Shown: positions 18,590 through 26,718, counted from the stretch's first letter. The stretch: DNA of 43,161 nt from Arthrobacter sp. APC 3897 (GCF_030407495.1 NZ_JASDDG010000002.1:185134-228294); one strand, 5' to 3'. Translations and numbers: made by a program. Notes: generated by a model not told the origin, from the sequence alone.

Positions 18590-19324
18590 TTAGTGGTTGG
18601 CCAGGCCGGCCGTTTCGCCGCCGTCCACCACAAATTCGGCGCCGGTGGAGAAGGAGGAATCGTCACTGGCCAGGAACAGGATCATGTTGGAGACTTCCTC
18701 GGCCTCGCCCATGCGGTGCAGCGCAACGTGGTTCATGGGGTTGTCCATGCCTTCGGTCATAGGCGTCTTGATGACGCCGGGGTGCACCGAGTTGACGCGG
18801 ATGCCGTACTTGCCCAGATCCAGGGCCACCGACTTCGTGAGGCCGCGCACTGCGTACTTGGTGGCCGTGTAGCCGGGAAGCTCCACAAAGCCCTGCAGGC
18901 CCGCGGTGGAGGAAATGTTGATGATGGAACCGCCCTTGGACTCCTTCAGCGCCGGGATGGCCGCCTTGATGCCCAGGAACACACCGGTGAGGTTGATGTT
19001 GATGATGGCGTTCCACTGATCCAGCGTGAAGTCCTCGATGTGGCCGAAGTTGGCAATGCCGGCGTTGTTGACCAGTACGTCCAGTCCGCCGAACTCGGTG
19101 ACAGCTGTCTGGACGGCAGCTTCCCAGTCCTCGGGCTTCGTGACATCCAAGTGGACGTATCGGGCATTTTCGCCAAGCTGTTCGGCGGTCTTCTGCCCTT
19201 CGTCATCGAGAATGTCGCCGATGACAACCCGGGCACCCTCGTCCACCAGCCGCTTGGCGTGGGCAGCGCCCATGCCCCGTGCACCGCCGCTGACCAACGC
19301 CACTTTTCCGCTGACGCGTTCCAT
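18590..19324 (-). CDS. Short-chain dehydrogenase/reductase, classical
   Basis: A 244-residue NAD(P)-dependent oxidoreductase. Motifs: SGGARGMGAAHA (cofactor loop, near 13-24), NNAGIA near 87, catalytic Ser in INISSTAG near 139, and YTATKYA (Tyr and Lys, near 152-156). HPGVIKTPM follows the active site. Asp in VIGDILDD after the second beta strand favours NAD over NADP. The sequence is closest in style to 3-alpha/20-beta-hydroxysteroid dehydrogenase-like SDRs; the substrate is not known. AAGGAG precedes the ATG. A 13-base inverted repeat lies 20 bases upstream. Confidence 0.88.
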   Translation of the reverse strand: MERVSGKVALVSGGARGMGAAHAKRLVDEGARVVIGDILDDEGQKTAEQLGENARYVHLDVTKPEDWEAAVQTAVTEFGGLDVLVNNAGIANFGHIEDFTLDQWNAIININLTGVFLGIKAAIPALKESKGGSIINISSTAGLQGFVELPGYTATKYAVRGLTKSVALDLGKYGIRVNSVHPGVIKTPMTEGMDNPMNHVALHRMGEAEEVSNMILFLASDDSSFSTGAEFVVDGGETAGLANH

Positions 19325-19343
19325 TACAAATCTCCTTAGGTGT

Positions 19344-19356
19344 GAACACGATGTTC
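19344..19356. promoter_or_regulatory. Inverted repeat before the SDR gene
   Basis: GAACACGATGTTC is a 5-3-5 perfect inverted repeat 20 bases upstream of the SDR start. Its size fits a TetR-type operator, and a TetR gene lies just downstream of the SDR. Confidence 0.4.
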
Positions 19357-19416
19357 TTTGCTATTCAACACCTGTCGAAAAGATTCTATTCCCTCGCAGA
19401 CACTGATGCAGCACAG

Positions 19417-19430
19417 GCCGCCCGGGCGGC
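19417..19430. terminator. GC-rich palindrome beyond the DUF1295 gene
   Basis: GCCGCCCGGGCGGC is a 14-base palindrome flanked by ACA and TGT that can extend the stem. It lies 40 bases past the stop at 19470 on the minus strand. There is no loop-forming spacer, so its terminator role is uncertain. Confidence 0.3.
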
Positions 19431-19469
19431 GTGTCGGCCTAATTTCCGCCTGTTGGATGCGGGTGTGCC

Positions 19470-20294
19470 CTACCCGGCTTCCGCAGCCGGCCGCAGCCCG
19501 TGCCGGGGCGGCAGCGGGATGATCGCCGACGTCCGGTACCGGTATTGCGCATAGTCGGGATACCGGGACCGCGAGATGCTCTCCGTGAACACGGTGGAAC
19601 CCATGAAGAGCAGGGTGAGCAGTACCGCGCCAACGATCGTCCAGTGCAGCCATATCCCCGTCGCCGCCACGGTGAAGCCGTAGAACAGCCACCACTGCGC
19701 CTGCTCAAAGAAGAAGTTCGGATGGCGGGAGTACCGGAAGAGTCCGTTCTGCAGGAAGCCGGGCTTCGGGGTGCGGCCCGCCCTGCGTTCGGCGGCCTTC
19801 CACTGCTGGAAATCCCATTGCTGCTGATCGGCCGCGGTTTCACCGGCGAGCGCACCCACGAACAGCACGGCGAGGATCCAGTCCCCGGCGTTGAGCGGAG
19901 CCGGGTTCTCATACACGGTCAGGGCCGGCAGGGTCATGAGGAAGATGATGATGTTCTGGTAAATGCTGATGAACGCGAGGTTGAAGACCGCAAACTGCCA
20001 CGGTTTCATGCGCTGACGCAGGATTGCCCACCGGTAGTCCTCGCCGCCGGGCGCGTAACCGCCCTTGCGCGCAAAATTGAAGGTCAGCCGGGCACCCCAC
20101 AGCGTCACGAGCACTGCCATGAGCACCGGCCGCCCCTCGAAGCCGGATGCTGCCGCGAAGACCCAGACGTAGACGAGGGGAACCAGGGACCAGATGCGGT
20201 CCGTCCAGGAATACTCCCGGGTGATGAGCGAGAGCACCCAGGTGCCTGCACAAGCGGCGCCGAGGATCCAGAGGCAAACCATAACCGGATTCAT
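19470..20294 (-). CDS. DUF1295 membrane protein (steroid 5-alpha-reductase-like)
   Basis: A 274-residue multi-pass membrane protein with roughly six to seven hydrophobic segments. The family motifs DRIWSLVPLVYVW (near 32), GARLTFNFARKGGY near 70, and the C-terminal LFRYSRHPNFFFEQAQWWLFY and YPDYAQYRYRTSAIIP are all present; the RHPN and Y-x-x-Y regions are where this superfamily binds NADPH. A reductase acting on a lipid is likely but unproven. The ATG has no ribosome site; TATTCT sits six bases upstream. It is divergent from the GNAT gene at 20412, which shows the same arrangement. Confidence 0.87.
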   Translation of the reverse strand: MNPVMVCLWILGAACAGTWVLSLITREYSWTDRIWSLVPLVYVWVFAAASGFEGRPVLMAVLVTLWGARLTFNFARKGGYAPGGEDYRWAILRQRMKPWQFAVFNLAFISIYQNIIIFLMTLPALTVYENPAPLNAGDWILAVLFVGALAGETAADQQQWDFQQWKAAERRAGRTPKPGFLQNGLFRYSRHPNFFFEQAQWWLFYGFTVAATGIWLHWTIVGAVLLTLLFMGSTVFTESISRSRYPDYAQYRYRTSAIIPLPPRHGLRPAAEAG

Positions 20295-20300
20295 CTCTGG

Positions 20301-20306
20301 AGAATA
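20301..20306 (-). promoter_or_regulatory. -10 box of the DUF1295 gene, leaderless
   Basis: On the minus strand TATTCT is followed by CCAGAG and the ATG at 20294. Confidence 0.5.
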
Positions 20307-20399
20307 CGCGCGGGGACAGCGGCGGGGGAACGGTCGCTGCCCGTTCCCGGTGTGCCGGCAGCCGGTCCCTTCCGGGCCCCGGCAGACGACGGCGGCTGA

Positions 20400-20405
20400 T
20401 AGCCT
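20400..20405 (+). promoter_or_regulatory. -10 box of the GNAT gene, leaderless
   Basis: TAGCCT is followed by CTGCCC and ATG 20412. The opposing leaderless promoter is 94 bases away, so both fit in one short divergent region. Confidence 0.5.
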
Positions 20406-20411
20406 CTGCCC

Positions 20412-20954
20412 ATGACCTCACTTCTGCTGCGGCCCTGGCGGCAGTCCGACGCCGGTGCGCTGGCTGCCGCGTACGGCGGAAGCTCCGATTTGGAGCGGCA
20501 GCTGGACCCTGAGGAGGGGACAGTTTCCGGCGCCGAAGGGATCATCCGGGAGGATCTCGGCTGGGATCCGCAGGTCGCCTGCAATCTGGCCGTCGTCGCC
20601 GGCGGTACTGCGGTGGGAAACGCAGGCATCAGCCGCATCGATCTCCGGCACGGCACAGCCTGGACCTATTACTGGCTGGCGGCGCCGGCGCGGGGAAACG
20701 GTGCCGCGGCCCGCGCTGTGGCAACGCTCGCCCGCTGGGCCGCCGAGGAACTGGAGCTTCACCGGCTGGAGCTCGGACACCGCACCAACAACCCGGCGTC
20801 CTGCCGGGTGGCCCGGGCAGCGGGATTTACCGCCGAGGGAATCCAGCGGGACAAGCTGCGCTATGACGGGCAGCGGTTTGACGTGGAGATCCACGCCAGG
20901 CTGGCCACCGATCCGGTTCCTGACCTGCAGCTGCTCGAGCTGCACCTGCCGTGA
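20412..20954 (+). CDS. GNAT acetyltransferase, RimJ/RimL type
   Basis: A 180-residue acetyltransferase. LLLRPWRQSDAGALAAAY opens the fold, YYWLAAPARGNGAAARAVATLARWA holds the acetyl-CoA loop (RGNGAA near residue 96), and HRTNNPASCRVARAAGFTAEGIQRDKLRYDG is the typical RimJ/L C-terminal signature (Asn and Arg near 120-126). The target is unknown. The next gene starts 100 bases later with its own ribosome site, so the two are not tightly coupled. Confidence 0.88.
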   Translation: MTSLLLRPWRQSDAGALAAAYGGSSDLERQLDPEEGTVSGAEGIIREDLGWDPQVACNLAVVAGGTAVGNAGISRIDLRHGTAWTYYWLAAPARGNGAAARAVATLARWAAEELELHRLELGHRTNNPASCRVARAAGFTAEGIQRDKLRYDGQRFDVEIHARLATDPVPDLQLLELHLP

Positions 20955-21054
20955 GTACCGAGCAGACCTGCTAGCCTGTCCGGACCGGCGGCCGGGGAAC
21001 TGCACGGAGCACTGTCCCGCTGCTTACACGCACGTACAGCAGCGAAAGGGCAGC

Positions 21055-22500
21055 ATGCAGAAAGCACTTTTCCGTTTCCCCCGCAGGAACGCCCGGCGGT
21101 TCCGCCGCCCCGGGCTCATGGCCGGACTGGCCGCAGTGCTGGCAGTTTCGGTGGCCGCCTGTTCCAGTGCCGGGGCGCAGGAAGAACCCGTGTCCGAAGC
21201 CACCGCAACCAATACCGCCTCCGAACCGGCTCCTGTGCCTGCGGGCGCGCTTCCCGATACCCCCGCGGGCCTGCAGGCACAGTGGGTCCTCACCCTCATC
21301 AACGCCGGAACACCTGTGGCAACGGACGGCTTCCCTGACAAGTTTGCCGACGTGATCCTCTCCGAACTGTCCGCAGAGCAGCTGGCGGAGGTGCTGGAAC
21401 AGGTGCGCTCCCAAGGGCCCTGGACACCGATCGCTGTCAACGCGACGGACACCCAGGGCGTCTTCACACTGGAGAGTAAGCCCGATGACCTCACAGACCT
21501 GCAGCTCTCGGTCGATGAGGCAGGAATGATCAACGGCATCTTCTTTGGCCCCGGAACCCCGGCCCGCACGCCCGCTGCCAGCTGGGAGGAAGTGAAAACC
21601 AGTGCGGCAGCCCTGCCGGACGGCTCCGCGCTGGCGGTGTACCGCGTTGCGGACGGCACTGCGGTCCTGGATATCAATGCGGACACGGCCAAGCCGCTCG
21701 GCTCCATCTTCAAGCTCTACGTGCTGGTGGCAGTCACCGACGCGGTGGCTGCAGGCACTCTGTCCTGGGACACCGCCCTGACCGTCACCGATGATCTGCG
21801 CAGCCTGCCGTCCGGTGAGCTGCAGGACGCACCGGCCGGGACCACCGTCACCGTTCGGGACGCGGCGCAGAAGATGATCTCCATCAGTGACAACACCGCC
21901 ACCGACCTGTTGATGGACGCCGTCGGCCGTCCCGCCGTCGAGCAGGCCCTCAGCGACGCCGGACACGCGGATCCGGACCGCAACACCCCGTTCCTAAGCA
22001 CCCGGGAACTCTTCCGGCTGGGCTGGGGCGTGGCGGATTCCGTGCGGGGGCAGTGGGCGGACGCCGGCGACGACGGCCGCCGGGCGCTGCTGCAGACCCT
22101 TCCGGGCGGCGTGCTGGACATTCCTGCCACAGCGGTCAGCACCCCGGTCTGGCAGCAGGATCTGGACTGGTTTGCCACCGCGGAGGATCTGATGCGGGTG
22201 CATCTGGCCCTGCAGGAGCGGGCTGCAACCGACGCCGGTGCGTCGCTGCGGGACATCCTCGGCGCCAACAACGGACTCAGCCTGGAAATCGGCGGGGACT
22301 GGACCTACATCGGCTTCAAGGGAGGCAGCGCCCCGGGCGTCATGGCCGGATCCTGGTATCTGGAGCGCAGCGACGGGGAACGCTTCGTGGTGGTGCAGCA
22401 GGGCGCATCCTCGTCCCCGGCAGAGGTGGCCGATCCCAGAACCTTCTTCGGCCCTGCTCAGGACGCCATAGCCCTGTTGGCCGCGGAAGGGAAGCGATAG
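21055..22500 (+). CDS. Serine hydrolase lipoprotein, class A beta-lactamase-like (LpqF/Cpe type)
   Basis: A 481-residue secreted lipoprotein. A twin-Arg-containing N-terminus and hydrophobic stretch end in the lipobox VAACSS (Cys near residue 36). Residues ~60-165 form the LpqF/Cpe N-terminal domain; the rest is a class A beta-lactamase fold with SxxK as SIFK near 217, SDN near 277 and KGG near 421. The last replaces the usual KTG, as is common in esterase-like members, so esterase or peptidase activity is likelier than resistance. GAAAGGG lies four bases before ATG 21055; the open frame runs back to 20455 only as a shadow of the GNAT gene. It converges on the phosphotransferase gene. Confidence 0.86.
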   Translation: MQKALFRFPRRNARRFRRPGLMAGLAAVLAVSVAACSSAGAQEEPVSEATATNTASEPAPVPAGALPDTPAGLQAQWVLTLINAGTPVATDGFPDKFADVILSELSAEQLAEVLEQVRSQGPWTPIAVNATDTQGVFTLESKPDDLTDLQLSVDEAGMINGIFFGPGTPARTPAASWEEVKTSAAALPDGSALAVYRVADGTAVLDINADTAKPLGSIFKLYVLVAVTDAVAAGTLSWDTALTVTDDLRSLPSGELQDAPAGTTVTVRDAAQKMISISDNTATDLLMDAVGRPAVEQALSDAGHADPDRNTPFLSTRELFRLGWGVADSVRGQWADAGDDGRRALLQTLPGGVLDIPATAVSTPVWQQDLDWFATAEDLMRVHLALQERAATDAGASLRDILGANNGLSLEIGGDWTYIGFKGGSAPGVMAGSWYLERSDGERFVVVQQGASSSPAEVADPRTFFGPAQDAIALLAAEGKR

Positions 22501-22508
22501 CCCGGCTC

Positions 22509-23402
22509 TTACCCGCCACGCCGGGGCCCGGGGTCGTAAAGAGTGCCGCTGCGGAACCTGTCGCTGAAGTTTCCCAGCGCAAAACTGCACAGCTCCCCGT
22601 CGCCGGCCAGCTCCGCCGCCGCCGCCACCTGAAGAGACAGGGACGCACGGTGCAGCTGGGCACGGGCCACCACTTCGGGATCGGCAATCTCGGTCACTGC
22701 GGCAGCGCCGAAGGCTCCGAGCAGCGGAGCCAGGTCCATGGCGGGATCGCCGAGGCAGGCGTTGTCGAAGTCCACCAGGCCCGAGACTCCGCTGCCCTCC
22801 CACAGCACGTTGTGCAGCCCCAGATCGCCGTGCACGACGGTGGGAGCCACCGCTTCCTCGGCCGCCAGGACATCCGCCACCACCCGCGCGGCCGCCCGTG
22901 CTTCCCGCCCCGGCAGGGTCACGGTGATGCCGGCAACCAGGGCAGGCCACTCCCCCGCCCCGCACCATGCCCGGACGGGGCGGAGGCGGCGTCCGGGCAG
23001 CGGGATGAGTCCGCCCAGCACCGCCAGGACCTTCGCCAGCGGCTCGCGCACCGCGGTCCATGCCTCCAGCGGGCGGTGGTCGCCGGGAACATAGCTGTTG
23101 AGCTGGGCGGACCAGTTTGGGCCGTGGAACGGCGGCCGCAGCATCTCCGGGATCAAAAACGGGAGGCCCGCCGGGGTAAAGGCAGCCAGATTGCCCGCTT
23201 CGCCCTCAGTGCTTTGAACGTGCCGCGGCCCGTAGACCACCCGGACAACTGCTGTCTCTCCAAGCACCGCCACATGGTGGAAGGCTCCGCGCCGGAAGTG
23301 CACTTCATCCCACGCGAGGTCCGGCCACACCGAGTGCAGCGCTGTCCAGGCTGCGCCGGGGCTGCTGTCTGTTCCGGATCGGCCGGCTTCTGCGCTGTCC
23401 AT
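22509..23402 (-). CDS. Aminoglycoside phosphotransferase-fold protein
   Basis: A 297-residue kinase-like protein. VVHGDLGLHNVL (near residue 190) is the catalytic loop with Asp and Asn, and LVDFDNACLGDP (near 211) holds the metal-binding Asp. The N-lobe is less clear (AVVRVVYG may hold the ATP Lys position as Arg). Members phosphorylate aminoglycosides, choline, homoserine or other small molecules, and the target is unknown. ATG 23402 lacks a clear ribosome site. It lies 18 bases after the DUF2231-Rieske gene on the same strand, so co-transcription is likely. Confidence 0.85.
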   Translation of the reverse strand: MDSAEAGRSGTDSSPGAAWTALHSVWPDLAWDEVHFRRGAFHHVAVLGETAVVRVVYGPRHVQSTEGEAGNLAAFTPAGLPFLIPEMLRPPFHGPNWSAQLNSYVPGDHRPLEAWTAVREPLAKVLAVLGGLIPLPGRRLRPVRAWCGAGEWPALVAGITVTLPGREARAAARVVADVLAAEEAVAPTVVHGDLGLHNVLWEGSGVSGLVDFDNACLGDPAMDLAPLLGAFGAAAVTEIADPEVVARAQLHRASLSLQVAAAAELAGDGELCSFALGNFSDRFRSGTLYDPGPRRGG

Positions 23403-23420
23403 GGAACCGGGACCGTACAG

Positions 23421-24323
23421 CTAGTCTTCAGCGCCGGTCAGGCTTACTTCAAGGCGGCCGCCGCGGACCCGGGTCCGGAATACCGGCTGCGGTGCAGTGG
23501 CCGGGCCATGCACCACCTCCCCGCTTTGAATCGAGAAAACGCTGCCGTGCCAGGGACAAACCACGCACAACTCCCCGCGGGTGTCCTGCAGATGCCCTTC
23601 ATGCAGCGGTCCGCCCAAATGGGAGCAGGTGTCAGCGAGCACCGAGAAGACGCCGGTTCCGCCGTCGCTCTCCGTGGCCCCACGGTGCAGCACCATCAGG
23701 CGAACACCGCCCAGCTGTGCCGGGCGCGGCCTGCCGGTGGGGAATTCGTCCGCCGGTCCCAGGGAATGCCATCCGGCGGGGACTTCCTCAGGGAGGTCGT
23801 CATTGCGGTTCACGCCCGCGCCCTGCCGGTAGGAAAGGTGCCCGCCAAGGAAACCCCCGATTCCGGACACCGCGAGCCCGGCGAAGCCAAGCAGCTTTCC
23901 GCTGCCGTGGCCGCCGCGGGTTCGGGCCAGCCAGGATGCGGCGTACAGCGCGGTGGCAACCGCGGCGCTGGCCTGGTGCACCACGCCTGTGCGCTGCTGC
24001 AGGGTGTCGAGCTGGGAGAAGTCGGTGACCCCGGTCAGGGCGGTGGGCATTGCCGCCAGCACCCCCAGCCCCACCAGTGTCCTGGCCGTCCGGTTGTTGC
24101 CGGGCAGCACATCCAGGACCGCAGCGGAAACCCAGGCCCCGAGCGGAACGGTCACCATCAGCGGATGCACCGGGTGTCCCAGCGGAACACCGTGGAGCGC
24201 ATCGGTGACATTCCCGGACGGCAACATCTTCTTGACCAGCCGGGAGACCGTGCCGGCGGCAGGATCCAACCACGCGGCGCCTTCAAGCTTGTCGACGGTG
24301 CTGACCAAAGGCAGACGTGGCAT
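23421..24323 (-). CDS. DUF2231 membrane domain fused to a Rieske 2Fe-2S domain
   Basis: A 300-residue protein. Residues ~40-180 form a four-helix DUF2231 membrane domain (GHPVHPLMVTVPLGAW with paired His, DFSQL, VVHQASAAVATALY). Residues ~195-295 form a Rieske domain: CSHLGGPLHEG holds the first Cys-His pair and CVVCPWHGS the second, giving the 2Cys-2His cluster. A heme-binding or membrane-bound electron-transfer role is inferred from paired His in the helices. GAGGAG precedes the ATG. It heads a likely two-gene transcript with the phosphotransferase-like gene and diverges from the gene at 24525. Confidence 0.87.
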   Translation of the reverse strand: MPRLPLVSTVDKLEGAAWLDPAAGTVSRLVKKMLPSGNVTDALHGVPLGHPVHPLMVTVPLGAWVSAAVLDVLPGNNRTARTLVGLGVLAAMPTALTGVTDFSQLDTLQQRTGVVHQASAAVATALYAASWLARTRGGHGSGKLLGFAGLAVSGIGGFLGGHLSYRQGAGVNRNDDLPEEVPAGWHSLGPADEFPTGRPRPAQLGGVRLMVLHRGATESDGGTGVFSVLADTCSHLGGPLHEGHLQDTRGELCVVCPWHGSVFSIQSGEVVHGPATAPQPVFRTRVRGGRLEVSLTGAED

Positions 24324-24524
24324 GTCGTTCTCCTCAGACGGGCTGCTGGCTGCTCAACAGCGTAGCCACGCCGCCGGACGGGCACCACAGTATGGTCCTC
24401 CCGCAAGCTGCCGGGAACAGAATCCCAACGGCTCGGGGCGATGAACGCGCCATGTTCGGTCCCGGTACCCCTCCCGCGGCCCACGCAACCCGATGAAGAT
24501 CAGCCGTATGGCAAGCTCGTGGCC

Positions 24525-25139
24525 ATGACTCCGGGGGAAACGACAGCAGAAACCACGTTCCGTGCAGAAATACCCTTGCGGTACCGGGTGATACTGGGCA
24601 CTTTGGGATTTGTTGCCGTCGCGGGAAGTGCGGTCGCCGCTCTCGAAGGGGGAACGGCGGCGTTGGTGACCGCAGCGTTTATTGCAGTGGTTTTTGTGCC
24701 AGTCCTGCTGATGACCGCCAAGGTTTCGCTGAGCGGGCAGGGCATCGGAATCCGGGTGGCCGGGTTTTTCTCCACGGAGGTCCCCTACCGGGAGATCACA
24801 GCTGTTACCGCCGGGCCGATGACCGGCCTCCGGGAGGGTATGGGCCTGCGGATCCTCCCGGATGGAACGGGCTATCTGGTGGGCGGACCGTCGGTGCGGA
24901 TCGAGACCGGGAAGACTGCCGTCCTGGTCTCCTGCAGCCATCCGGAACGGCTCATCGCCGCCGTGTCCCCGCACCTGCCGGGGCCCGGCCCCAACACGGG
25001 CCCGGCAGAGCGGGGACAGGACGGAGCCTGCACCGGTAAGTGCAGCGGCCCGGAGCCTAGGCGAGCATGCTCTTGCGGCTGTCTGCGATGGCGCTGTGGC
25101 TGGACATGCCGCCGTCCACGGCAAGCAGCTGACCGGTAA
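24525..25139 (+). CDS. Membrane protein with PH-like domain and unusual tail
   Basis: A 204-residue product. Two hydrophobic segments (about residues 22-42 and 44-64) come before a PH-like beta-rich domain (VSLSGQGIGIRVAGFF, VPYREITAVTAG, VLVSCSHPERLIAAVSPHL). The family usually ends near here, but this frame continues ~35 residues into a Cys/Arg-rich tail whose DNA is the antisense of the neighbouring SDR's last 83 bases. That suggests the original stop was lost. ATG 24525 is used; an upstream ATG at 24441 is in frame but unsupported. Function is unknown. Confidence 0.65.
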   Translation: MTPGETTAETTFRAEIPLRYRVILGTLGFVAVAGSAVAALEGGTAALVTAAFIAVVFVPVLLMTAKVSLSGQGIGIRVAGFFSTEVPYREITAVTAGPMTGLREGMGLRILPDGTGYLVGGPSVRIETGKTAVLVSCSHPERLIAAVSPHLPGPGPNTGPAERGQDGACTGKCSGPEPRRACSCGCLRWRCGWTCRRPRQAADR

Positions 25140-25851
25140 TGTACCGGGATTCATCCGAGGCCAGAAACACCATGGCGGAAGCAATATCTTCCGGCGCGCC
25201 GATGAATGGCAGTGAGTTATGGCCGCGGATCCCTTCAATGACTTCCGTTGACAGGTTGTTCTGCAGCGCCGGAGTCATGATGGCTCCCGGAGCAACGGCA
25301 TTGCACCGGACGTGCTGCGCACCGTACTGAGTGGCGATGTACTGGGTCAGACGGATAACCGCGGCCTTGGCCGTTCCGTACGCTGCCTGCAGGAAGTCTC
25401 CGGAGAGGCCTGCCACGGACGCGGTGTTAATGATCGATCCTCCGCCGGCGGCAATCAGGTGCGGCAGCGCGGCGCGGGAACCCACCACGGTGCTGCGCAC
25501 ATTCAGCGCCATAGTCCGGTCAAATTCATCCATGTCCATGCGGAGCAGGTCCAGGTCCTTGCGGGGATTGCTTCCGCCCACATGGTTGCACATGATGTGC
25601 AGCCCGCCGAATTCCGTCACGGCCCCCTCAACCAGTGCGTTCAGTGACTCTTCTTCCATGGCATTGACCGCCAGGCCCAGCGCGCGTCCGCCGGCGGCGG
25701 TGATCTGCTCCGCAGCTGCCGCAGCTTTATCCTGCTCAAGGTCACCGATGACAACGGTGGCGCCCTCTGCGGCCATCATGGTTGCCGCCGCAAGCCCAAT
25801 ACCGCTGGCCCCTCCGGTGATGACGGCAATCTTGTTTTCCAAACGGTTCAT
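25057..25851 (-). CDS. Short-chain dehydrogenase/reductase with altered NNAG motif
   Basis: A 264-residue SDR. TGGASGIGLAAA near residue 12 binds the cofactor, and the Asp of VIGDLEQD favours NAD. The usual NNAG reads CNHVGG (near 88). The catalytic Ser (NTASVAG), Tyr and Lys (AYGTAKAA) are intact, as is the Asn in ALNVRST, so activity is expected. AGGAG precedes the ATG. It lies 38 bases after a TetR gene on the same strand, and the promoter region has twin operators, so the two probably form an autoregulated operon. Its 3' end overlaps the opposing PH-like gene. Confidence 0.87.
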   Translation of the reverse strand: MNRLENKIAVITGGASGIGLAAATMMAAEGATVVIGDLEQDKAAAAAEQITAAGGRALGLAVNAMEEESLNALVEGAVTEFGGLHIMCNHVGGSNPRKDLDLLRMDMDEFDRTMALNVRSTVVGSRAALPHLIAAGGGSIINTASVAGLSGDFLQAAYGTAKAAVIRLTQYIATQYGAQHVRCNAVAPGAIMTPALQNNLSTEVIEGIRGHNSLPFIGAPEDIASAMVFLASDESRYITGQLLAVDGGMSSHSAIADSRKSMLA

Positions 25852-25889
25852 CGGTTTCTCCTGCGTTCATATTTGGTGCTCCAACGCCG

Positions 25890-26480
25890 TCACGGCGCCG
25901 GGGAAATCAGGGCGTTCACGGCCGGGGCGTACAGGTGCACCAGTAGTGCCGCATCAGCCGTCAGCAGGGCCTCGTCCTCACGGAGGGCCAGCGCATCCAG
26001 CAGCCCGAGCATTTGGGCGACAATCAGGTGGCTTCTTACCCGTCGGTGGGATCCGGTCAGCTTGGCAGCCAGCGGCTCAACGAGACCCTGGGTAATGGCG
26101 GCGTTCAGATTCAGCCCCACCTTGGGATGCCCGGAAGCGCGCATCAAGACGCCGTATATACGCAGCGCGCGGGTGCCCCGCATATCCGCCGCCACCGTGA
26201 CCATTTGTGCGGCGAGCTCAGGCAGGGGTGCCTGCAGCGCCTCGTCAAAGGCCCGGTGCATGTGGATGGTAGCCAGAAACAGGTCTTCCTTGCTGCCGAA
26301 ATAGCGGATCACCAGTGCGGGGTCCGCACCTGCGGCAGTGGCGATGGCACGCACCGAAGTGTTGTCATATCCATGCTCGGCGAAGAGCCGGGCCGCGGCT
26401 TCGGCAATGCTCTTCCGGGTGGCGGCTGAAGACGCTGGAGCCGGAGACAAGGAGGCGGATGACTGCCCGGTTGGCTGCAT
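25890..26480 (-). CDS. TetR-family regulator, first gene of an SDR operon
   Basis: A 196-residue regulator with the helix-turn-helix at about residues 40-60 (TSVRAIATAAGADPALVIRYFGSKEDLF). The C-terminal domain resembles the TetR_C group found in many actinobacterial SDR-linked repressors. ATG 26480 follows AGAAAG; an ATG 11 codons earlier is possible but would lie nearer the operator. Two identical 15-base inverted repeats lie just upstream, over the promoter, and are the expected binding sites. The SDR gene follows, so this regulator most likely senses the SDR's substrate or product (inference). Confidence 0.87.
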   Translation of the reverse strand: MQPTGQSSASLSPAPASSAATRKSIAEAAARLFAEHGYDNTSVRAIATAAGADPALVIRYFGSKEDLFLATIHMHRAFDEALQAPLPELAAQMVTVAADMRGTRALRIYGVLMRASGHPKVGLNLNAAITQGLVEPLAAKLTGSHRRVRSHLIVAQMLGLLDALALREDEALLTADAALLVHLYAPAVNALISPAP

Positions 26481-26505
26481 GATGTGCTTTCTGCCGTGAA
26501 TGGAT

Positions 26506-26520
26506 GTCAACACTGTTGAC
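26506..26520. promoter_or_regulatory. Operator copy 1 (proximal) for the TetR-SDR operon
   Basis: GTCAACACTGTTGAC, a 7-1-7 inverted repeat, lies just downstream of the minus-strand -10 box, across the likely transcription start. It is identical to the second copy 45 bases away. Confidence 0.65.
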
Positions 26521-26526
26521 GCCTCA

Positions 26527-26555
26527 ACGCTATGCCCGTTCTGTCAGGGTGTCAA
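26527..26555 (-). promoter_or_regulatory. Promoter of the TetR-SDR operon
   Basis: On the minus strand TTGACA (26555-26550) and TAGCGT (26532-26527) are 17 bases apart. The -35 box is part of the distal inverted repeat and the start point region falls in the proximal one. Confidence 0.6.
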
Positions 26556-26565
26556 CACTGTTGAC
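26551..26565. promoter_or_regulatory. Operator copy 2 (distal) for the TetR-SDR operon
   Basis: Second exact copy of GTCAACACTGTTGAC; it contains most of the -35 box, so binding would block the polymerase. Confidence 0.65.
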
Positions 26566-26647
26566 GAACGCGGTGGACCTCTGGATGACCGGCGTCCCTA
26601 AAAGACCAGTGCCGCCCTTTCCCAGCGGGAAGAGCACCACGGGCTAA

Positions 26648-26694
26648 CGAAAGGTGCCGCCCTTCTCCGGTGGGGGGAAGGGCGGCACCTTTCG
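26648..26694 (-). terminator. Terminator of the MMPL gene
   Basis: An 18-bp perfect stem (26648-26665 with 26677-26694) with an 11-base loop, 25 bases past the MMPL stop. Part of the left arm is repeated at about 26609-26625. Confidence 0.8.
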
Positions 26695-26718
26695 ATTTAG
26701 CTCGATTTAGCCGGTTTG

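Noticed and set aside
20455-21054. Upstream extension of the serine hydrolase
   Set aside because: It overlaps the GNAT gene in another frame; the lipobox and ribosome site place the start at 21055.
22053-24365. 770-codon plus-strand frame
   Set aside because: Runs across the serine hydrolase gene and opposite two real minus-strand genes; low-complexity product.
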